Source of the DNA: Pontibacter chinhatensis
GTDB lineage: Bacteria; Bacteroidota; Bacteroidia; Cytophagales; Hymenobacteraceae
Direction: 5' to 3'
DNA length: 64,000 nucleotides
Assembly: GCF_900113285.1 (NCBI RefSeq)
Contig: NZ_FOOT01000001.1
Location: 310,001-374,000 of the forward strand
The notes below the pieces were generated by a model. It did not search any database. It saw nothing but the letters and a program-made list of their open reading frames with translations, and was not told where the DNA came from. The position numbers were made by a program, and so were the translations under genes. The first letter of the stretch is position 1; each line of letters starts with the position of its first letter. Positions 35,251 to 44,682 of this stretch are shown piece by piece.

Positions 35251-36594
35251 ATGAACCTCTCCGAATACAAGGACCATTTCTCCCGGAATTTCACACTTGC
35301 CTACCCAGTGGTGCTCAGCCAGCTAGGGCATATTTTGGTTAGTGTGTTTGATAGCCTGATGGTAGGGCAGACGGGTACCACGCCCCTGGCCGCTGCCTCC
35401 CTGGGAAACAGTATCTTCACGATTACGATGGTGTTCGGGCTGGGCGTGTCCTACAGCATCACGCCCCTGATTGCGGCTGCCGATGGACGCCGCAATTATA
35501 CCCGCATTTCGCTCCTGCTGCTCAACGGGCTTGTTTCAAATGTGCTGCTGGGCATTTTGCTTTTCATCGCTGGCTACTTTCTTTCGCCTTACATCACCAT
35601 CCTGAACCAACCCACCGACGTGGTAGAGCTGGCCATTCCCTATATCAATGTCCTGTTCTTGTCGATGGTGCCGCTGATGATTTTTCAGGCATTCCGGCAG
35701 TTTGCTGAGGGGCTCTCGTTTACAAAGCAGGCCATGTACATTTCCATACTTGCCAATGCCCTTAATGTGCTGCTCAACTACATTCTCATCTTTGGCAAGC
35801 TGGGTTTTGAGCCGATGGGGCTGCTGGGTGCCGGCTGGGCTACGCTTATTTCCCGGGTGGTGATGGCCCTGGCTATGGCTGCCTGGGTGTTGTACGCCAA
35901 GCGTTTCGAGATTTTCCGGCGCTTTCTGCGCCTCCGGCACCTTTCCTTCGTGCATATGTACCGCATGTTTAGGCTGGGCCTGCCCATCTCCCTGCAGATG
36001 ATTTTTGAGATGGGCGCCTTCAGCTTTTCGGCGGTAATGATCGGCTGGCTGGGCGCCACTGAGCTGGCCGCGCACCAGATTGCCATTAACGTGGCTTCCG
36101 TGACTTACATGATGGCCAGTGGTATCGCCGCGGCAGCCACCATCCGTGTTAGCAACCAGAAAGGGCTTGGCAACTACAGCGCCATGCGTATCGCCGGCTT
36201 CAGCAACCTGGCTATGGGCACGCTGTTTATGCTGGGAAGCGCTCTGCTGATGGTGCTCCTGAACCGCTTTATCCCGATGTTGTATATCGATGATCCGGAG
36301 GTAATCCAGATCGCCTCCGGGCTTCTAATCATTGCGGCCCTTTTCCAGATTTCGGATGGCGTGCAGGTGGTGGGGCTTGGAGCTCTGCGCGGGCTGGAGG
36401 ACGTACGAATCCCCGGGCTCATCTCGTTACTGGCTTACTGGGTGGTGGGACTACCGGTGGGATACGTGCTTTGTTTTAAGGCCGGGTTTGGGGTAAACGG
36501 GATATGGATGGGCCTTTTAATCGGGCTTTCTATCGCCGCTATCTTGCTCACTATCAGGTTTAAAGCGCTCAGCGCGCGCCTGGCACTCAGGTAA
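35251..36594 (+). CDS. MATE family multidrug/cation efflux transporter
   Basis: 447 residues, 12 predicted helices in two six-helix bundles. NorM-like features include VLSQLGHILVSVFDSLMVG in helix 1-2 and PISLQMIFEMGAFSFSAVMIGWLG at the start of the second half. It exports cationic drugs or metabolites using Na+ or H+. It stands alone between the aminotransferase gene and the DUF922 gene. Confidence 0.9.
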   Translation: MNLSEYKDHFSRNFTLAYPVVLSQLGHILVSVFDSLMVGQTGTTPLAAASLGNSIFTITMVFGLGVSYSITPLIAAADGRRNYTRISLLLLNGLVSNVLLGILLFIAGYFLSPYITILNQPTDVVELAIPYINVLFLSMVPLMIFQAFRQFAEGLSFTKQAMYISILANALNVLLNYILIFGKLGFEPMGLLGAGWATLISRVVMALAMAAWVLYAKRFEIFRRFLRLRHLSFVHMYRMFRLGLPISLQMIFEMGAFSFSAVMIGWLGATELAAHQIAINVASVTYMMASGIAAAATIRVSNQKGLGNYSAMRIAGFSNLAMGTLFMLGSALLMVLLNRFIPMLYIDDPEVIQIASGLLIIAALFQISDGVQVVGLGALRGLEDVRIPGLISLLAYWVVGLPVGYVLCFKAGFGVNGIWMGLLIGLSIAAILLTIRFKALSARLALR

Positions 36595-36673
36595 AGTACA
36601 AATTTGGGGCACTTTTTAATCCGGTGGTCTGTTGCCACAGCAGTAACAGTATCAACTTTTAGCCAAAGCCTAC

Positions 36674-37261
36674 ATGTTTACCTTTACCCTGTTCCTGTCG
36701 TTCTGGGCCAGAGTAATGCTGCCTCTTCTCCAACCCGAAGCAGGGGCTGCAGTCCTGCCATTTACAAATATTCTACTGTATTCTCCTATAGAAAGTACTA
36801 CTAATGAGCAGATCACCTGGTCTGTTGACAGAAGGCTTACGTGGGATGACTTCAAAGCCGCACCTGATGACGCAAACCCGCATCATGCCCTTACGGCAGC
36901 CAATTTAGCAGTGAATGCCAGTTGTAAGAAGAATCAGTTTACCTATACCGTAACCTGCGTTTTTTTGCCGCAGCAATCGTGGTCTAAACGGAAAGGGTCT
37001 GACAAACTGCTTGCCCATGAGCAGCTGCATTTCGACCTGACTGAGGTGCATGCCCGTCAGCTGCGGCACGATCTGCAACAGGTAAACTGCTCTAACCATA
37101 AGGTAAAACTGAGCCAGGTGGTGAACGCCGCCTTTAAGCGCTGGAAGGAAGAGCAGAACCGCTTCGACGAGGCCTCCCGCCACGGGTTGGATAAAGAGGA
37201 GCAGGAAGTATGGGCCAATAGTATAGCTGCCCGCCTTAAAAAATTAGAGGCCTACCAGTAG
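36674..37261 (+). CDS. DUF922 family, predicted Zn-dependent protease
   Basis: 195 residues. A hydrophobic N-terminus (about 1-30) probably acts as signal or anchor. WSVDRRLTWDDFKAAPD is the typical DUF922 opening, and LLAHEQLHFDLTEVHARQL holds an HEXXH zinc site with a downstream Glu. A coiled, charged C-terminus follows. Likely secreted; the function has not been shown for the family. The final codons and stop form one arm of the terminator shared with the next gene. Confidence 0.78.
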   Translation: MFTFTLFLSFWARVMLPLLQPEAGAAVLPFTNILLYSPIESTTNEQITWSVDRRLTWDDFKAAPDDANPHHALTAANLAVNASCKKNQFTYTVTCVFLPQQSWSKRKGSDKLLAHEQLHFDLTEVHARQLRHDLQQVNCSNHKVKLSQVVNAAFKRWKEEQNRFDEASRHGLDKEEQEVWANSIAARLKKLEAYQ

Positions 37262-37280
37262 CTTTACTGGCAGGCCTCTA
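37245..37280. terminator. Bidirectional terminator overlapping the DUF922 stop codon
   Basis: Arms at 37245-37260 and 37265-37280 pair over 16 bp with one mismatch, around a 4-nt loop. AATT/TTTG tails follow, with GTATAAA nearby. The 5' arm contains the last coding codons of the DUF922 gene. It lies between convergent genes. Confidence 0.7.
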
Positions 37281-37300
37281 TTTGTTAGTATAAATGCTCG

Positions 37301-38839
37301 TTATTCCTGGTTAACCTTTCCTAGGTCTGCAGTGGAGGGACCAGTGATTACCTTACCGAACGGATCGAAGCGTGAACCGTGGCATGGGCAGTCCCAGGAG
37401 CTTTCTACGGTATTCCAACTCACCACACAGCCCATGTGCGGGCATACAGCGGAGCATTGGTGCCGCACCCCGTCCTGATCACAGTATACAGCAATTTTCT
37501 GAGCCCCTTTGCGCATGATGCTGCCAGTGCCCGGCAGTACCTGCATCGGGTCATCCACCTCGCCGGGAGTGACATAGTCTTTGAACTGCGCCGCTACGTT
37601 CAGGTTTTCTTTCAGGTACTCTCCCACCGACTTAAGCGGTGAACGGGACGGGTCGTAAAGTTTAGCCCATGGGTTGGGGCGCTCCATGATTAGATCTGTT
37701 ATCAGCATACCGGCAATGGTGCCGTGCGTCATGCCGTGGCCGGAGTCGCCGGTGGCAATGTACACATTGTCCTCATCCCCCGGGTTGCGGCCAATATAGG
37801 CCAAACCATCCACCGGCTCGTACACCTGCCCGGACCAAACGTATTGTACCTGCCCTGCCATCGGGAACTTCTGGCGGGTCCAGTCCTCGAGTTTGCGGAA
37901 GCTCTCTGCCGGGTTATGGTTTTGCCCCGTTTTGTGATCCTCTCCCCCAACAATCAAAATGTCATTGGCTGCATCGCCTACCGTGTCTTTCTGCAGGCGC
38001 ACGTAGTGGTACGGGTCTTTCATGTCCCAGTACAGGGCATCCGGAACAGTATCCTTGGGCACCTGCACCCCTATGGCATAGGTGCGGTAAGGCGCCTGCT
38101 TTGTATGGATGGTTATTCTGTCATTTACAGGCGTGTTGGTGGCCACCACCAGGTGATTGGCAGAAACAGAGCGGTTATGGGTAGTAACCACAGTTGCCAC
38201 GGCCCCAGATTTAAATTCCTTCACGTGGGCTCCGGTAAAGATTCTGCCCCCGTTCTCCATGATGGCCTTTGCCAGGCCTGCCAGGTACTTCATGATGTGG
38301 AAACGGCCCTGGTTAGGGTAATGCAGGCACGGGAAAGTACTAAGCGTGTCTACGGGACTGTGTTTGCGCATGATCACGTCCTGCCACCCGATTTGCTGCA
38401 AGGCCTCCAGCTCCTGGCCCAGTTTCTCCGCCTCATCCGGCGTGGTGGCAATCAGGTAGCCGTCCACGCGGGTAAAGTCGCAGTCGATGTCTTCCTGCCC
38501 CACAATCTCCTCAATCTTGTCGATGGCTTGGCCATGGCTTTGGCAGGCAAGGCGCGCCCCCTCTTTTCCGAAGAGCTTTACGAGGTTATAAAACTGCTCA
38601 TCCAGTGCATTGGACAGGTGCGCCGTGGTGCGGCTGCTCTCCCCGCCGCCAATATTCTTCGACTCCAGCACCACTACTTTTCGCCCCTCCTTCGATAACA
38701 AATAGGCTGTAGTTAATCCTGCTATACCTGCTCCCACGATGCATACATCGCAGGTGATGTTCTCGTTCAAGGCCTCAGTGGGAGGAAGCTGCACCTGATC
38801 CACCCACACCGACTTTGTGGCTCCGGATTCTTTTTTCAT
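37301..38839 (-). CDS. FAD-dependent oxidoreductase with C-terminal Rieske [2Fe-2S] domain
   Basis: About 512 residues from the Met at 38839 (MKKESGATKSVW); an in-frame start at 38872 would add 11. FAD-binding DVCIVGAGIAGLTTAYLL lies near residues 30-47 (DAO-type fold, GDSGHGMTHGTIAG near 360). The Rieske cluster ligands are in CSAVCPHMGC and CPCHGSRFDPFG at the C-terminus. These fused proteins are widespread in environmental bacteria; the electron partner and substrate are not known. It is a monocistronic gene. Confidence 0.88.
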   Translation of the reverse strand: MKKESGATKSVWVDQVQLPPTEALNENITCDVCIVGAGIAGLTTAYLLSKEGRKVVVLESKNIGGGESSRTTAHLSNALDEQFYNLVKLFGKEGARLACQSHGQAIDKIEEIVGQEDIDCDFTRVDGYLIATTPDEAEKLGQELEALQQIGWQDVIMRKHSPVDTLSTFPCLHYPNQGRFHIMKYLAGLAKAIMENGGRIFTGAHVKEFKSGAVATVVTTHNRSVSANHLVVATNTPVNDRITIHTKQAPYRTYAIGVQVPKDTVPDALYWDMKDPYHYVRLQKDTVGDAANDILIVGGEDHKTGQNHNPAESFRKLEDWTRQKFPMAGQVQYVWSGQVYEPVDGLAYIGRNPGDEDNVYIATGDSGHGMTHGTIAGMLITDLIMERPNPWAKLYDPSRSPLKSVGEYLKENLNVAAQFKDYVTPGEVDDPMQVLPGTGSIMRKGAQKIAVYCDQDGVRHQCSAVCPHMGCVVSWNTVESSWDCPCHGSRFDPFGKVITGPSTADLGKVNQE

Positions 38840-39052
38840 AGTTTCTTTTTGTACAAATGGGTTTGTTGGCATTACCGGGGGCGCTGCCAGATGCTTAGGA
38901 GTACGATGCGGCGGGGCTTATGTTGCTGCTAGGCTTGTGGAGGGTTTTTCTTGGGGTTGTAGAGGTTCTTATAGAAGCATTAACGGCGTCAGGTTTGGAA
39001 AGACACGATACGAATCCTTATCTTATGCCCCCAGAACTTATACTTAAAGAGC

Positions 39053-39409
39053 ATGCACACTCCCGAACACGCCATGGAGCAGATATCCTGGCAGGAATTT
39101 GAGAAAACTGATATACGGGTAGGTACTATCATCGCCGCTGAGGAATTTCCGGAGGCGCGCCGGCCAGCCTACAAGGTACAGGTAGACCTGGGCCCGCTGG
39201 GCATCAGGAAATCAAGCGCGCAGATAACGAAGCATTACACGCCCGGCGAACTCGTGGGAAAGCAGGTGCTGTGCGTGGTGAACCTGGGCAGGAAGCAAAT
39301 AGGCAGCTTTATGTCGGAGGTGTTGGTTACTGGCTTTGCAGATGAGAACGGGGATATTGTGCTGGCACAGCCGGCGGGCCAGGTGCCGAATGGCAGCAAA
39401 CTTTTCTAG
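39053..39409 (+). CDS. csaA: CsaA-type tRNA-binding domain protein
   Basis: 118 residues from 39053; a start at Met8 (39074, [13 protein letters not shown]) gives the usual ~111. It is a single OB-fold EMAP-II/tRNA-binding domain: [33 protein letters not shown] and [18 protein letters not shown]. CsaA is described as a secretion-related chaperone and tRNA-binding protein. It ends 1 bp from the convergent DUF4296 gene. Confidence 0.88.
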   Translation: MHTPEHAMEQISWQEFEKTDIRVGTIIAAEEFPEARRPAYKVQVDLGPLGIRKSSAQITKHYTPGELVGKQVLCVVNLGRKQIGSFMSEVLVTGFADENGDIVLAQPAGQVPNGSKLF

Positions 39410-39410
39410 C

Positions 39411-39815
39411 TTACTCTTGCACCCTTAACCCCTTTTTATTGCCTTGTGGCCTCACTTCCTGCGGGCGGCCTGCCTCTGCCTGGGCTTTGGCTTCGCGGGC
39501 GCTTAGGGTGTCTACAACAATTTCGTATAGCGCATCCATTTGGGGCAGGTTGTTCAGGTAGTAGTTGTAGGTTTCCTTAAACTGCTGCTGCGTAACATTA
39601 TAGTGCTGCAGTATTTTCTCCTGCTCTTTGTTAAAAGCCATTAAGGCGGTATCGGTGTAGGCGATGTTGGTCTCTATGACGGCTTCCCGGGTGTGAATAT
39701 CAGCCAGGATACGCACCATTTTGTCCCGCGGAACCAGATCCTTGGGAGTATCGCTGCTCTGGCTCTGGCAGCTGAGCAGGCAAAGGCAAGAAAGTATGCA
39801 GAAAAGTCGTTTCAC
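39411..39815 (-). CDS. DUF4296 lipoprotein
   Basis: 134 residues. The lipobox LLSC places the acylated Cys at residue 16. Conserved DUF4296 features are LVPRDKMVRILADIHTREA and LQHYNVTQQQFKETYNYYL. The family is largely restricted to Bacteroidota and its function is unknown. The C-terminus is Gln/Lys/Arg-rich. Confidence 0.8.
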   Translation of the reverse strand: MKRLFCILSCLCLLSCQSQSSDTPKDLVPRDKMVRILADIHTREAVIETNIAYTDTALMAFNKEQEKILQHYNVTQQQFKETYNYYLNNLPQMDALYEIVVDTLSAREAKAQAEAGRPQEVRPQGNKKGLRVQE

Positions 39816-39873
39816 GGGTGCATATTACGAGTTTATCGCTTAATTTTAAAATCAGACTGCAGCTTACCCTCAC

Positions 39874-40755
39874 ATGAAAGAGCTTGTAAAGAAGCTAAGA
39901 AAGTACGAGATACGTATCCGCAAGGCGATTAACACGCAAATGCATGGTGATTTCCATTCTGTATTTAAAGGTACAGGGTTGGAATTTGACGATGTGCGCG
40001 CCTACCAGTACGGGGATGACGTGCGCAGTATCGACTGGAACGTTTCGGCGAAGGGGCTTGGTACTTATGTGAAAACCTACCGGGAGGAGAAAGAGCAGTC
40101 TGTATTCCTGATGCTGGACGTGAGCGCCTCGCAGCGCATCGGCACCGGGGAGCAGCAGAAACTGGATGTGGGCAAAGAAATCTGCGGGGTACTGGGCCTC
40201 TCGGCAGCGCGGCAGCATAGCCAGATTGGTATTATCTGCTTCTCTGATAAAAAGGAAAAGTATCTTAAGCCAGCCAAGGGCATACAGCAGGCCTATGCCA
40301 TTATTAAGGCGCTGAGTGAGCTGGAGCCTAAGTCGAACAAAACAAACCTGGCCGCAGGCATCAAATTGACACTCGACATTATCAAGCGCCGCAGTATTAT
40401 TCTCTTGCTTTCCGACTTTATAGACACCGCTTACGAGAAAGAGCTGAGCATGCTGGCCCGCCACCACGACCTGATTGTGCTGCACCTGCGTGACGTGCGG
40501 GAGCAACAGCTGCCGCCGATGGGCATCATCCCCATACTTGATAAAGAAACAGGCCGTACCTTGTGGCTGAACACTTCTGGCGAGGAGTTCAGAAAGCGCT
40601 ACCTGGCCCAGTACCAGGAAAACCAGGAGCAACTGGTGCGTATCTGCCAAAAGTACCAGGCCAATTATCTTGCCATCAATACCAACGAAGATTACGTGCC
40701 TCAATTGGTTAACCTGTTCAGGCTCCGTAACAAGTCTATCAAGAAAAGTGCGTAA
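39874..40755 (+). CDS. DUF58 domain protein of the Bat aerotolerance operon
   Basis: 293 residues. GLEFDDVRAYQYGDDVRSIDWNVSA is the DUF58 signature. A von Willebrand-like A fold follows, with FLMLDVSASQRIG as the metal site (DVSAS). These proteins usually sit beside a MoxR ATPase. No moxR is in the window next to it, since the upstream gene is a DUF4296 lipoprotein on the other strand. It overlaps the next gene by 8 nt. Confidence 0.85.
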   Translation: MKELVKKLRKYEIRIRKAINTQMHGDFHSVFKGTGLEFDDVRAYQYGDDVRSIDWNVSAKGLGTYVKTYREEKEQSVFLMLDVSASQRIGTGEQQKLDVGKEICGVLGLSAARQHSQIGIICFSDKKEKYLKPAKGIQQAYAIIKALSELEPKSNKTNLAAGIKLTLDIIKRRSIILLLSDFIDTAYEKELSMLARHHDLIVLHLRDVREQQLPPMGIIPILDKETGRTLWLNTSGEEFRKRYLAQYQENQEQLVRICQKYQANYLAINTNEDYVPQLVNLFRLRNKSIKKSA

Positions 40756-41662
40756 GCTAGCTATACTTATACTTCTGTGCCTGGGGCAGCTGGTAGCGCA
40801 GGGGCAGCAATTGCTTACCCCACAGGGCGGCTTCAGCCAGGATACCGTACACCTGGGCGAGCTGGTGCAGTACACGCTGGTGCACCGCCACCCGGATTCC
40901 CTGGAGGTAGTGCTGCCTGCTGCGAATTATAACTTTGCGCCTTTTGAGCTGGTGGATAACACCTACTACCCTACCCGTACCCGCAACGGCATTAGTACCG
41001 ACAGCGCCGTGTATACTTTACGCACCTTTGAGACCGACTCAGTGCAGCAACTGGCGCTGCCGGTTTACCTGCTGCGCGAGCGCGACACGGTGACCTACTT
41101 TGCCGAGGCCAGTAACATTTACCTGCAGCAGCTGGTTAAGGTAGTGCGGGAGCCACTGCCGATAAAGGCTGACACCGAACTTATAGTGGTCGGGGAGAAA
41201 TTCAACTGGCCGCTGATGCTGCTCTGGGTAACGACCATCCTGGCGCTCTCAGCGCTTATCTGGCTTATCTTTGGGCAATCGATCAAGCGCCGCTACAAGC
41301 TGTACCGTCTCCGTAAGGACCATCTATACTATACTTCGCGCTTTAACTCACACAAAGACCGCTTCCAGAAATCGGGGGTGCAGTCGAGTCTGGAGAAGGC
41401 CGTGACGCTCTGGAAAAACTACCTGACGAAGCTGGAGCGCAGCGCCATCAACTCTTTCACCACCAAGGAGATTGTAGAGTTCTACAACAACGATGAGGAG
41501 ATAAACACTGCCCTGCGCATTTGCGACAAGGCTATCTACGGCAACCTGCAGGCCGAGTATGAAGGCGAGACGAACCTTGCCCTGGGCATGCTGCGCCGCT
41601 TCTCCATACAGCGCTATAAATTACACCGCGAACTAATCCGAAATGCTAGAGATAACGCCTGA
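40748..41662 (+). CDS. Bat-operon membrane protein with N-terminal signal, BatD-like
   Basis: About 304 residues from a GTG start at 40748 (read VRKLAILILLCLG, a good signal peptide). The open frame further upstream overlaps the DUF58 gene and looks non-coding. A periplasmic beta-rich region of about 130 residues precedes a single helix (WPLMLLWVTTILALSALIWLI) and a basic cytosolic domain of about 110 residues. It resembles the short BatD-like/DUF4381-like proteins of these operons. It overlaps the vWA gene by 20 nt. Confidence 0.7.
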   Translation: MRKLAILILLCLGQLVAQGQQLLTPQGGFSQDTVHLGELVQYTLVHRHPDSLEVVLPAANYNFAPFELVDNTYYPTRTRNGISTDSAVYTLRTFETDSVQQLALPVYLLRERDTVTYFAEASNIYLQQLVKVVREPLPIKADTELIVVGEKFNWPLMLLWVTTILALSALIWLIFGQSIKRRYKLYRLRKDHLYYTSRFNSHKDRFQKSGVQSSLEKAVTLWKNYLTKLERSAINSFTTKEIVEFYNNDEEINTALRICDKAIYGNLQAEYEGETNLALGMLRRFSIQRYKLHRELIRNARDNA

Positions 41663-42695
41663 CATGTGGGATTGGCTGAGCCTGGAGTGGTTCGAGCTGA
41701 GCACCTTCCGCTCCTACGACTGGGTTTATCCGCTGGCTCTGTACGCGCTTCCGGTCATTCCGCTGTTGTTTATACTTAAATCTATACTTCGGCGCAATAC
41801 ACGGCTCAAGCTGGACATGGCCCTGTTTCAGGGGCGCAGCGGCTGGCAGTGGAGCAGCCTGTTGCGGTTTGTGCCAAGGATGGTGCTGATGCTGTTTACC
41901 ATGCTGGTGCTGGTGGCGCTAGCAAGGCCGCAGCGCGTCAGCGAGCAACTGGAGCTCACCTCGGAGGGCATCGATATTGTGGTGGTGCTGGATGTGTCGG
42001 GTTCCATGGAGCTGCAGGACATTAAGCCGACCCGCCTGGAGGCAGCTAAGGAGGTAGCCCTGAACTTTATTGACGGCCGTGTGCAGGACCGAATCGGGAT
42101 GGTGGTCTTTGCCGGCGACGCGTACTCACTCGCCCCGCTTACGACCGATTACGACCTGCTGCGGGAAAGTATAAACTCCATCCGCTACGGCATCATTCAG
42201 AACGACGGAACTGCTATTGGCAGCGCGCTGGCTGTCGCCATTAACCGCATGCGCGACTCTTCGTCTAAAAGCAAGGTGATTATCCTGATAAGCGACGGCG
42301 AAAACACAGCCGGCAGCCTGGACCCTGAACTGGCGGCGCAGCTGGCCTATGGGTACGGCATAAAACTTTATACTATCGGGATTGGTAAAGATGGCCAGGT
42401 GGCCTACGACCGTGACGGTACCGGGCAATTACTTTACGTGGAGACGCAGATGGATGAGACAAGCCTGCGCCAGATCGCCAGCATTGGCGAAGGCCAGTTT
42501 TTCCGGGCCGACTCCCGCGATGCCTTGCAGCAGATTTTCCAGCATATAAACAAGCTGGAGAAAACAGAAATCATAGAGAGCCGCTTCCGTGACACGCAGG
42601 ATTACTACCAGGTATACCTGAAGTGGGCACTGGTGCTCCTGCTCTTCTGGATGCTGCTCAAAAACACCTTTATAGCCAACGTGCTGGAAGACTGA
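41643..42695 (+). CDS. batA: BatA-like von Willebrand factor A membrane protein
   Basis: 350 residues. Two N-terminal helices (about 29-50 and 80-96) and one C-terminal helix flank a vWA domain. The MIDAS motif is DVSGSM (Asp117-Ser119-Ser121), with T160-region LTTDYDLL and SDGENTAG. It belongs to the Bacteroides aerotolerance (Bat) type. It is the last gene of the cluster: no second vWA (BatB) or TPR (BatC/E) gene follows. Confidence 0.87.
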   Translation: MLEITPDMWDWLSLEWFELSTFRSYDWVYPLALYALPVIPLLFILKSILRRNTRLKLDMALFQGRSGWQWSSLLRFVPRMVLMLFTMLVLVALARPQRVSEQLELTSEGIDIVVVLDVSGSMELQDIKPTRLEAAKEVALNFIDGRVQDRIGMVVFAGDAYSLAPLTTDYDLLRESINSIRYGIIQNDGTAIGSALAVAINRMRDSSSKSKVIILISDGENTAGSLDPELAAQLAYGYGIKLYTIGIGKDGQVAYDRDGTGQLLYVETQMDETSLRQIASIGEGQFFRADSRDALQQIFQHINKLEKTEIIESRFRDTQDYYQVYLKWALVLLLFWMLLKNTFIANVLED

Positions 42696-42800
42696 GGGAG
42701 TTTGAAAGTTAGAGAGTTTAGGAGTTAGAAACTTAGAAAGTTAAGGAGAGTTAGAGGGCTTATTCACTCATTCACTCATTCAAAATTATACGATAGAACT
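42696..42800. repeat. Intergenic GTTAGAGAG / CACTCATTC repeat block
   Basis: The gap holds GAGTTTGAAAGTTAGAGAG-like units followed by ATTCACTCATTCACTCATTC. These belong to two different simple-repeat families also seen near 48625, 48910, 33867, 30229 and 51070. A TATACTT-less A/T stretch precedes the yggS start. Confidence 0.6.
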
Positions 42801-43493
42801 ATGAGCATTAAGGACAACATTTTATACTTTGACGAGCAGCTTCGCGACACATCTTGCCGCCTGGTGGCTGTCACCAAAACGCACCCTGTTGAGAAGATTA
42901 AGGAGGCTTACGATGCGGGGCACCGGTTGTTTGGCGAAAACCGGGTGCAGGAACTGGTGGAGAAGTATGCCCTGCTGCCCCACGACATTGCCTGGCACCT
43001 GATTGGGCACCTGCAGACAAATAAAGTAAAGTATATCGCCGAGTTTATCGATACCATTCAATCGGTGGATAGCCTCAAGTTGCTGGTGGAGATTAACAGA
43101 CGTGCCGAGATGTATGGCCGCACGCTGCCCATCAACTGCATGCTGCAGATTGCCATCGCCGACGAGGAAACAAAGTATGGCATGTCCTGCGAAGAAGCCG
43201 AGGCGCTGCTGCAGTCGGAGGAATACCGGCAGATGAACTACATCCGCATTACCGGCGTGATGGGCATTGCCACCAACACTGACAACGAGCAGCAGCTGCG
43301 AGAAGAGTTCCGCCAGCTGCGCGGCTGCTTCGATTACCTGAAGGCAAAGTTCTTCCGGGCCAACGACGACTTCAAGGAAATCTCCATGGGCATGACTTCC
43401 GACTGGCAACTGGCGCTGGAGGAAGGCAGCACCATCATCCGGGTAGGAAGCGGCATTTTCGGCCAGCGGGATTACAGTAACACGAGTCGCTAA
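42801..43493 (+). CDS. yggS: YggS/PLPBP family PLP homeostasis protein
   Basis: 230 residues, single TIM-barrel PLP protein. VAVTKTHPVEKI holds the PLP lysine K26. HLIGHLQTNKVKYI and the end SMGMTSDWQLALEEGSTIIR are family signatures. It buffers pyridoxal phosphate rather than catalysing a known reaction. Confidence 0.93.
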   Translation: MSIKDNILYFDEQLRDTSCRLVAVTKTHPVEKIKEAYDAGHRLFGENRVQELVEKYALLPHDIAWHLIGHLQTNKVKYIAEFIDTIQSVDSLKLLVEINRRAEMYGRTLPINCMLQIAIADEETKYGMSCEEAEALLQSEEYRQMNYIRITGVMGIATNTDNEQQLREEFRQLRGCFDYLKAKFFRANDDFKEISMGMTSDWQLALEEGSTIIRVGSGIFGQRDYSNTSR

Positions 43494-43702
43494 ACGATTG
43501 CTGGCAGAGGGTAAGTTGGGTGACAAAGTATAGATTTATACCTCCCATACTTTTTCTAAAGTATAAATCAAATACAGGTTGTGGTTTTATACTATGAACT
43601 AGTTTTATACTTTAGCACAAGCGTTAAGAAATTGTAAAGTATAGCCGGAGAGTTTTCATTTCGGGAAAATTAAGCCCATTTTGTTCGAAAAAACGTAGAA
43701 CG
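43494..43702. repeat. Gap with dense cluster of AAGTATA/TATACTT words
   Basis: Four exact copies plus near-copies (CATACTTT, TTATACTA) lie in both orientations within about 120 bp (43523-43645), some as inverted pairs. One more is inside the start of the next gene at 43711. No gene is seen in the gap. Confidence 0.7.
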
Positions 43703-44623
43703 ATGCACGCTATACTTTACTATCCGCTTGCCGCACTATTGCTCTTAACCGCTTGTACTTCCGGGAAGATGAACCACGAGCCTGTTGCCGCTACCAATCC
43801 TCCGCTGCCAGCCTTTGATTTGGAAGGCCACCGGGGTGCACGCGGGCTATTGCCAGAAAACACGGTACCGGCCATGCTGAAGGCGTTGGAACTCGGAGTC
43901 ACCACCCTGGAAATGGATGCACACATCAGCCAGGACGGCCAGGTTTTTCTCTCCCACGACCCCTACATGAACCGGGAGCATGAGCTTCTGCCCTCAGGCG
44001 AGGAAATTCCGGAGGCGGACGCTAAAAAGTATGTGCATTACCAGATGCCCTATAGCCAGATACGCACTTTCGATGTGGGCTCCAAGCACTACAGCAAGTT
44101 TCCGGAGCAGCAGTTGATGAAAACCTACAAGCCCCTGCTTTCGGAGGTGATTGACTCTGCTCATGCTTACATCAAAGCGCACGGGCTGCCGCAGGTGCTT
44201 TACAACATCGAAACCAAGTCGAAGCCCAGCGGCGATGGAAAGTACCACCCGGCACCAGAAGAATTTGTAGACCGGCTGATGGCTGTGGTGGATGCGAAAA
44301 ACATCCGTCCTTACGTCATCATTCAATCTTTTGACCCGCGTACCCTGCAGGTGCTGCACCGCAAACACCCGGACGTGAAAACCTCGTTGCTGGTAGAAAA
44401 CCTGAAAGGGCTGGATCATAATCTAACTCAGTTGGGCTTCACACCAAATATCTATAGCCCCAACTATAAACTCGTGACGCCCGCTCTCGTAGAGGCTACG
44501 CATAAGCTTGGCATGAAACTGGTGCCCTGGACCGTAAACGACCTGCAGGCCATGCAGCGGCTGAAACAGATGGGCGTGGATGGCATCATTTCAGATTACC
44601 CAAACCTGTTTCAGGAGCTATAG
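43703..44623 (+). CDS. Glycerophosphodiester phosphodiesterase, lipoprotein
   Basis: 306 residues. The lipobox LLTAC gives Cys18. The GDPD catalytic set is EGHRGARGLLPENT, TLEMDAHISQDG and FLSHDPYMNRE (His, Glu, Asp and His ligands), with NIETKSKP later. It hydrolyses glycerophosphodiesters to glycerol-3-phosphate and an alcohol, probably in the periplasm. An insertion around residues 90-150 is typical of the Bacteroidota form. Confidence 0.9.
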   Translation: MHAILYYPLAALLLLTACTSGKMNHEPVAATNPPLPAFDLEGHRGARGLLPENTVPAMLKALELGVTTLEMDAHISQDGQVFLSHDPYMNREHELLPSGEEIPEADAKKYVHYQMPYSQIRTFDVGSKHYSKFPEQQLMKTYKPLLSEVIDSAHAYIKAHGLPQVLYNIETKSKPSGDGKYHPAPEEFVDRLMAVVDAKNIRPYVIIQSFDPRTLQVLHRKHPDVKTSLLVENLKGLDHNLTQLGFTPNIYSPNYKLVTPALVEATHKLGMKLVPWTVNDLQAMQRLKQMGVDGIISDYPNLFQEL

Positions 44624-44682
44624 ACAAGTCGGGCGTTTTTTTATACTTTGAAATCAAAACTAAACCATAAACCCAGAAACGT

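Noticed and set aside
37724..38698. 324-codon plus-strand ORF
   Set aside because: Antisense to the FAD/Rieske oxidoreductase gene; His/Val-rich translation without any family pattern.
38920..39102. 60-residue plus-strand ORF with a hydrophobic start
   Set aside because: It overlaps the csaA start in another frame and has no terminator, conserved pattern or better start; probably chance.
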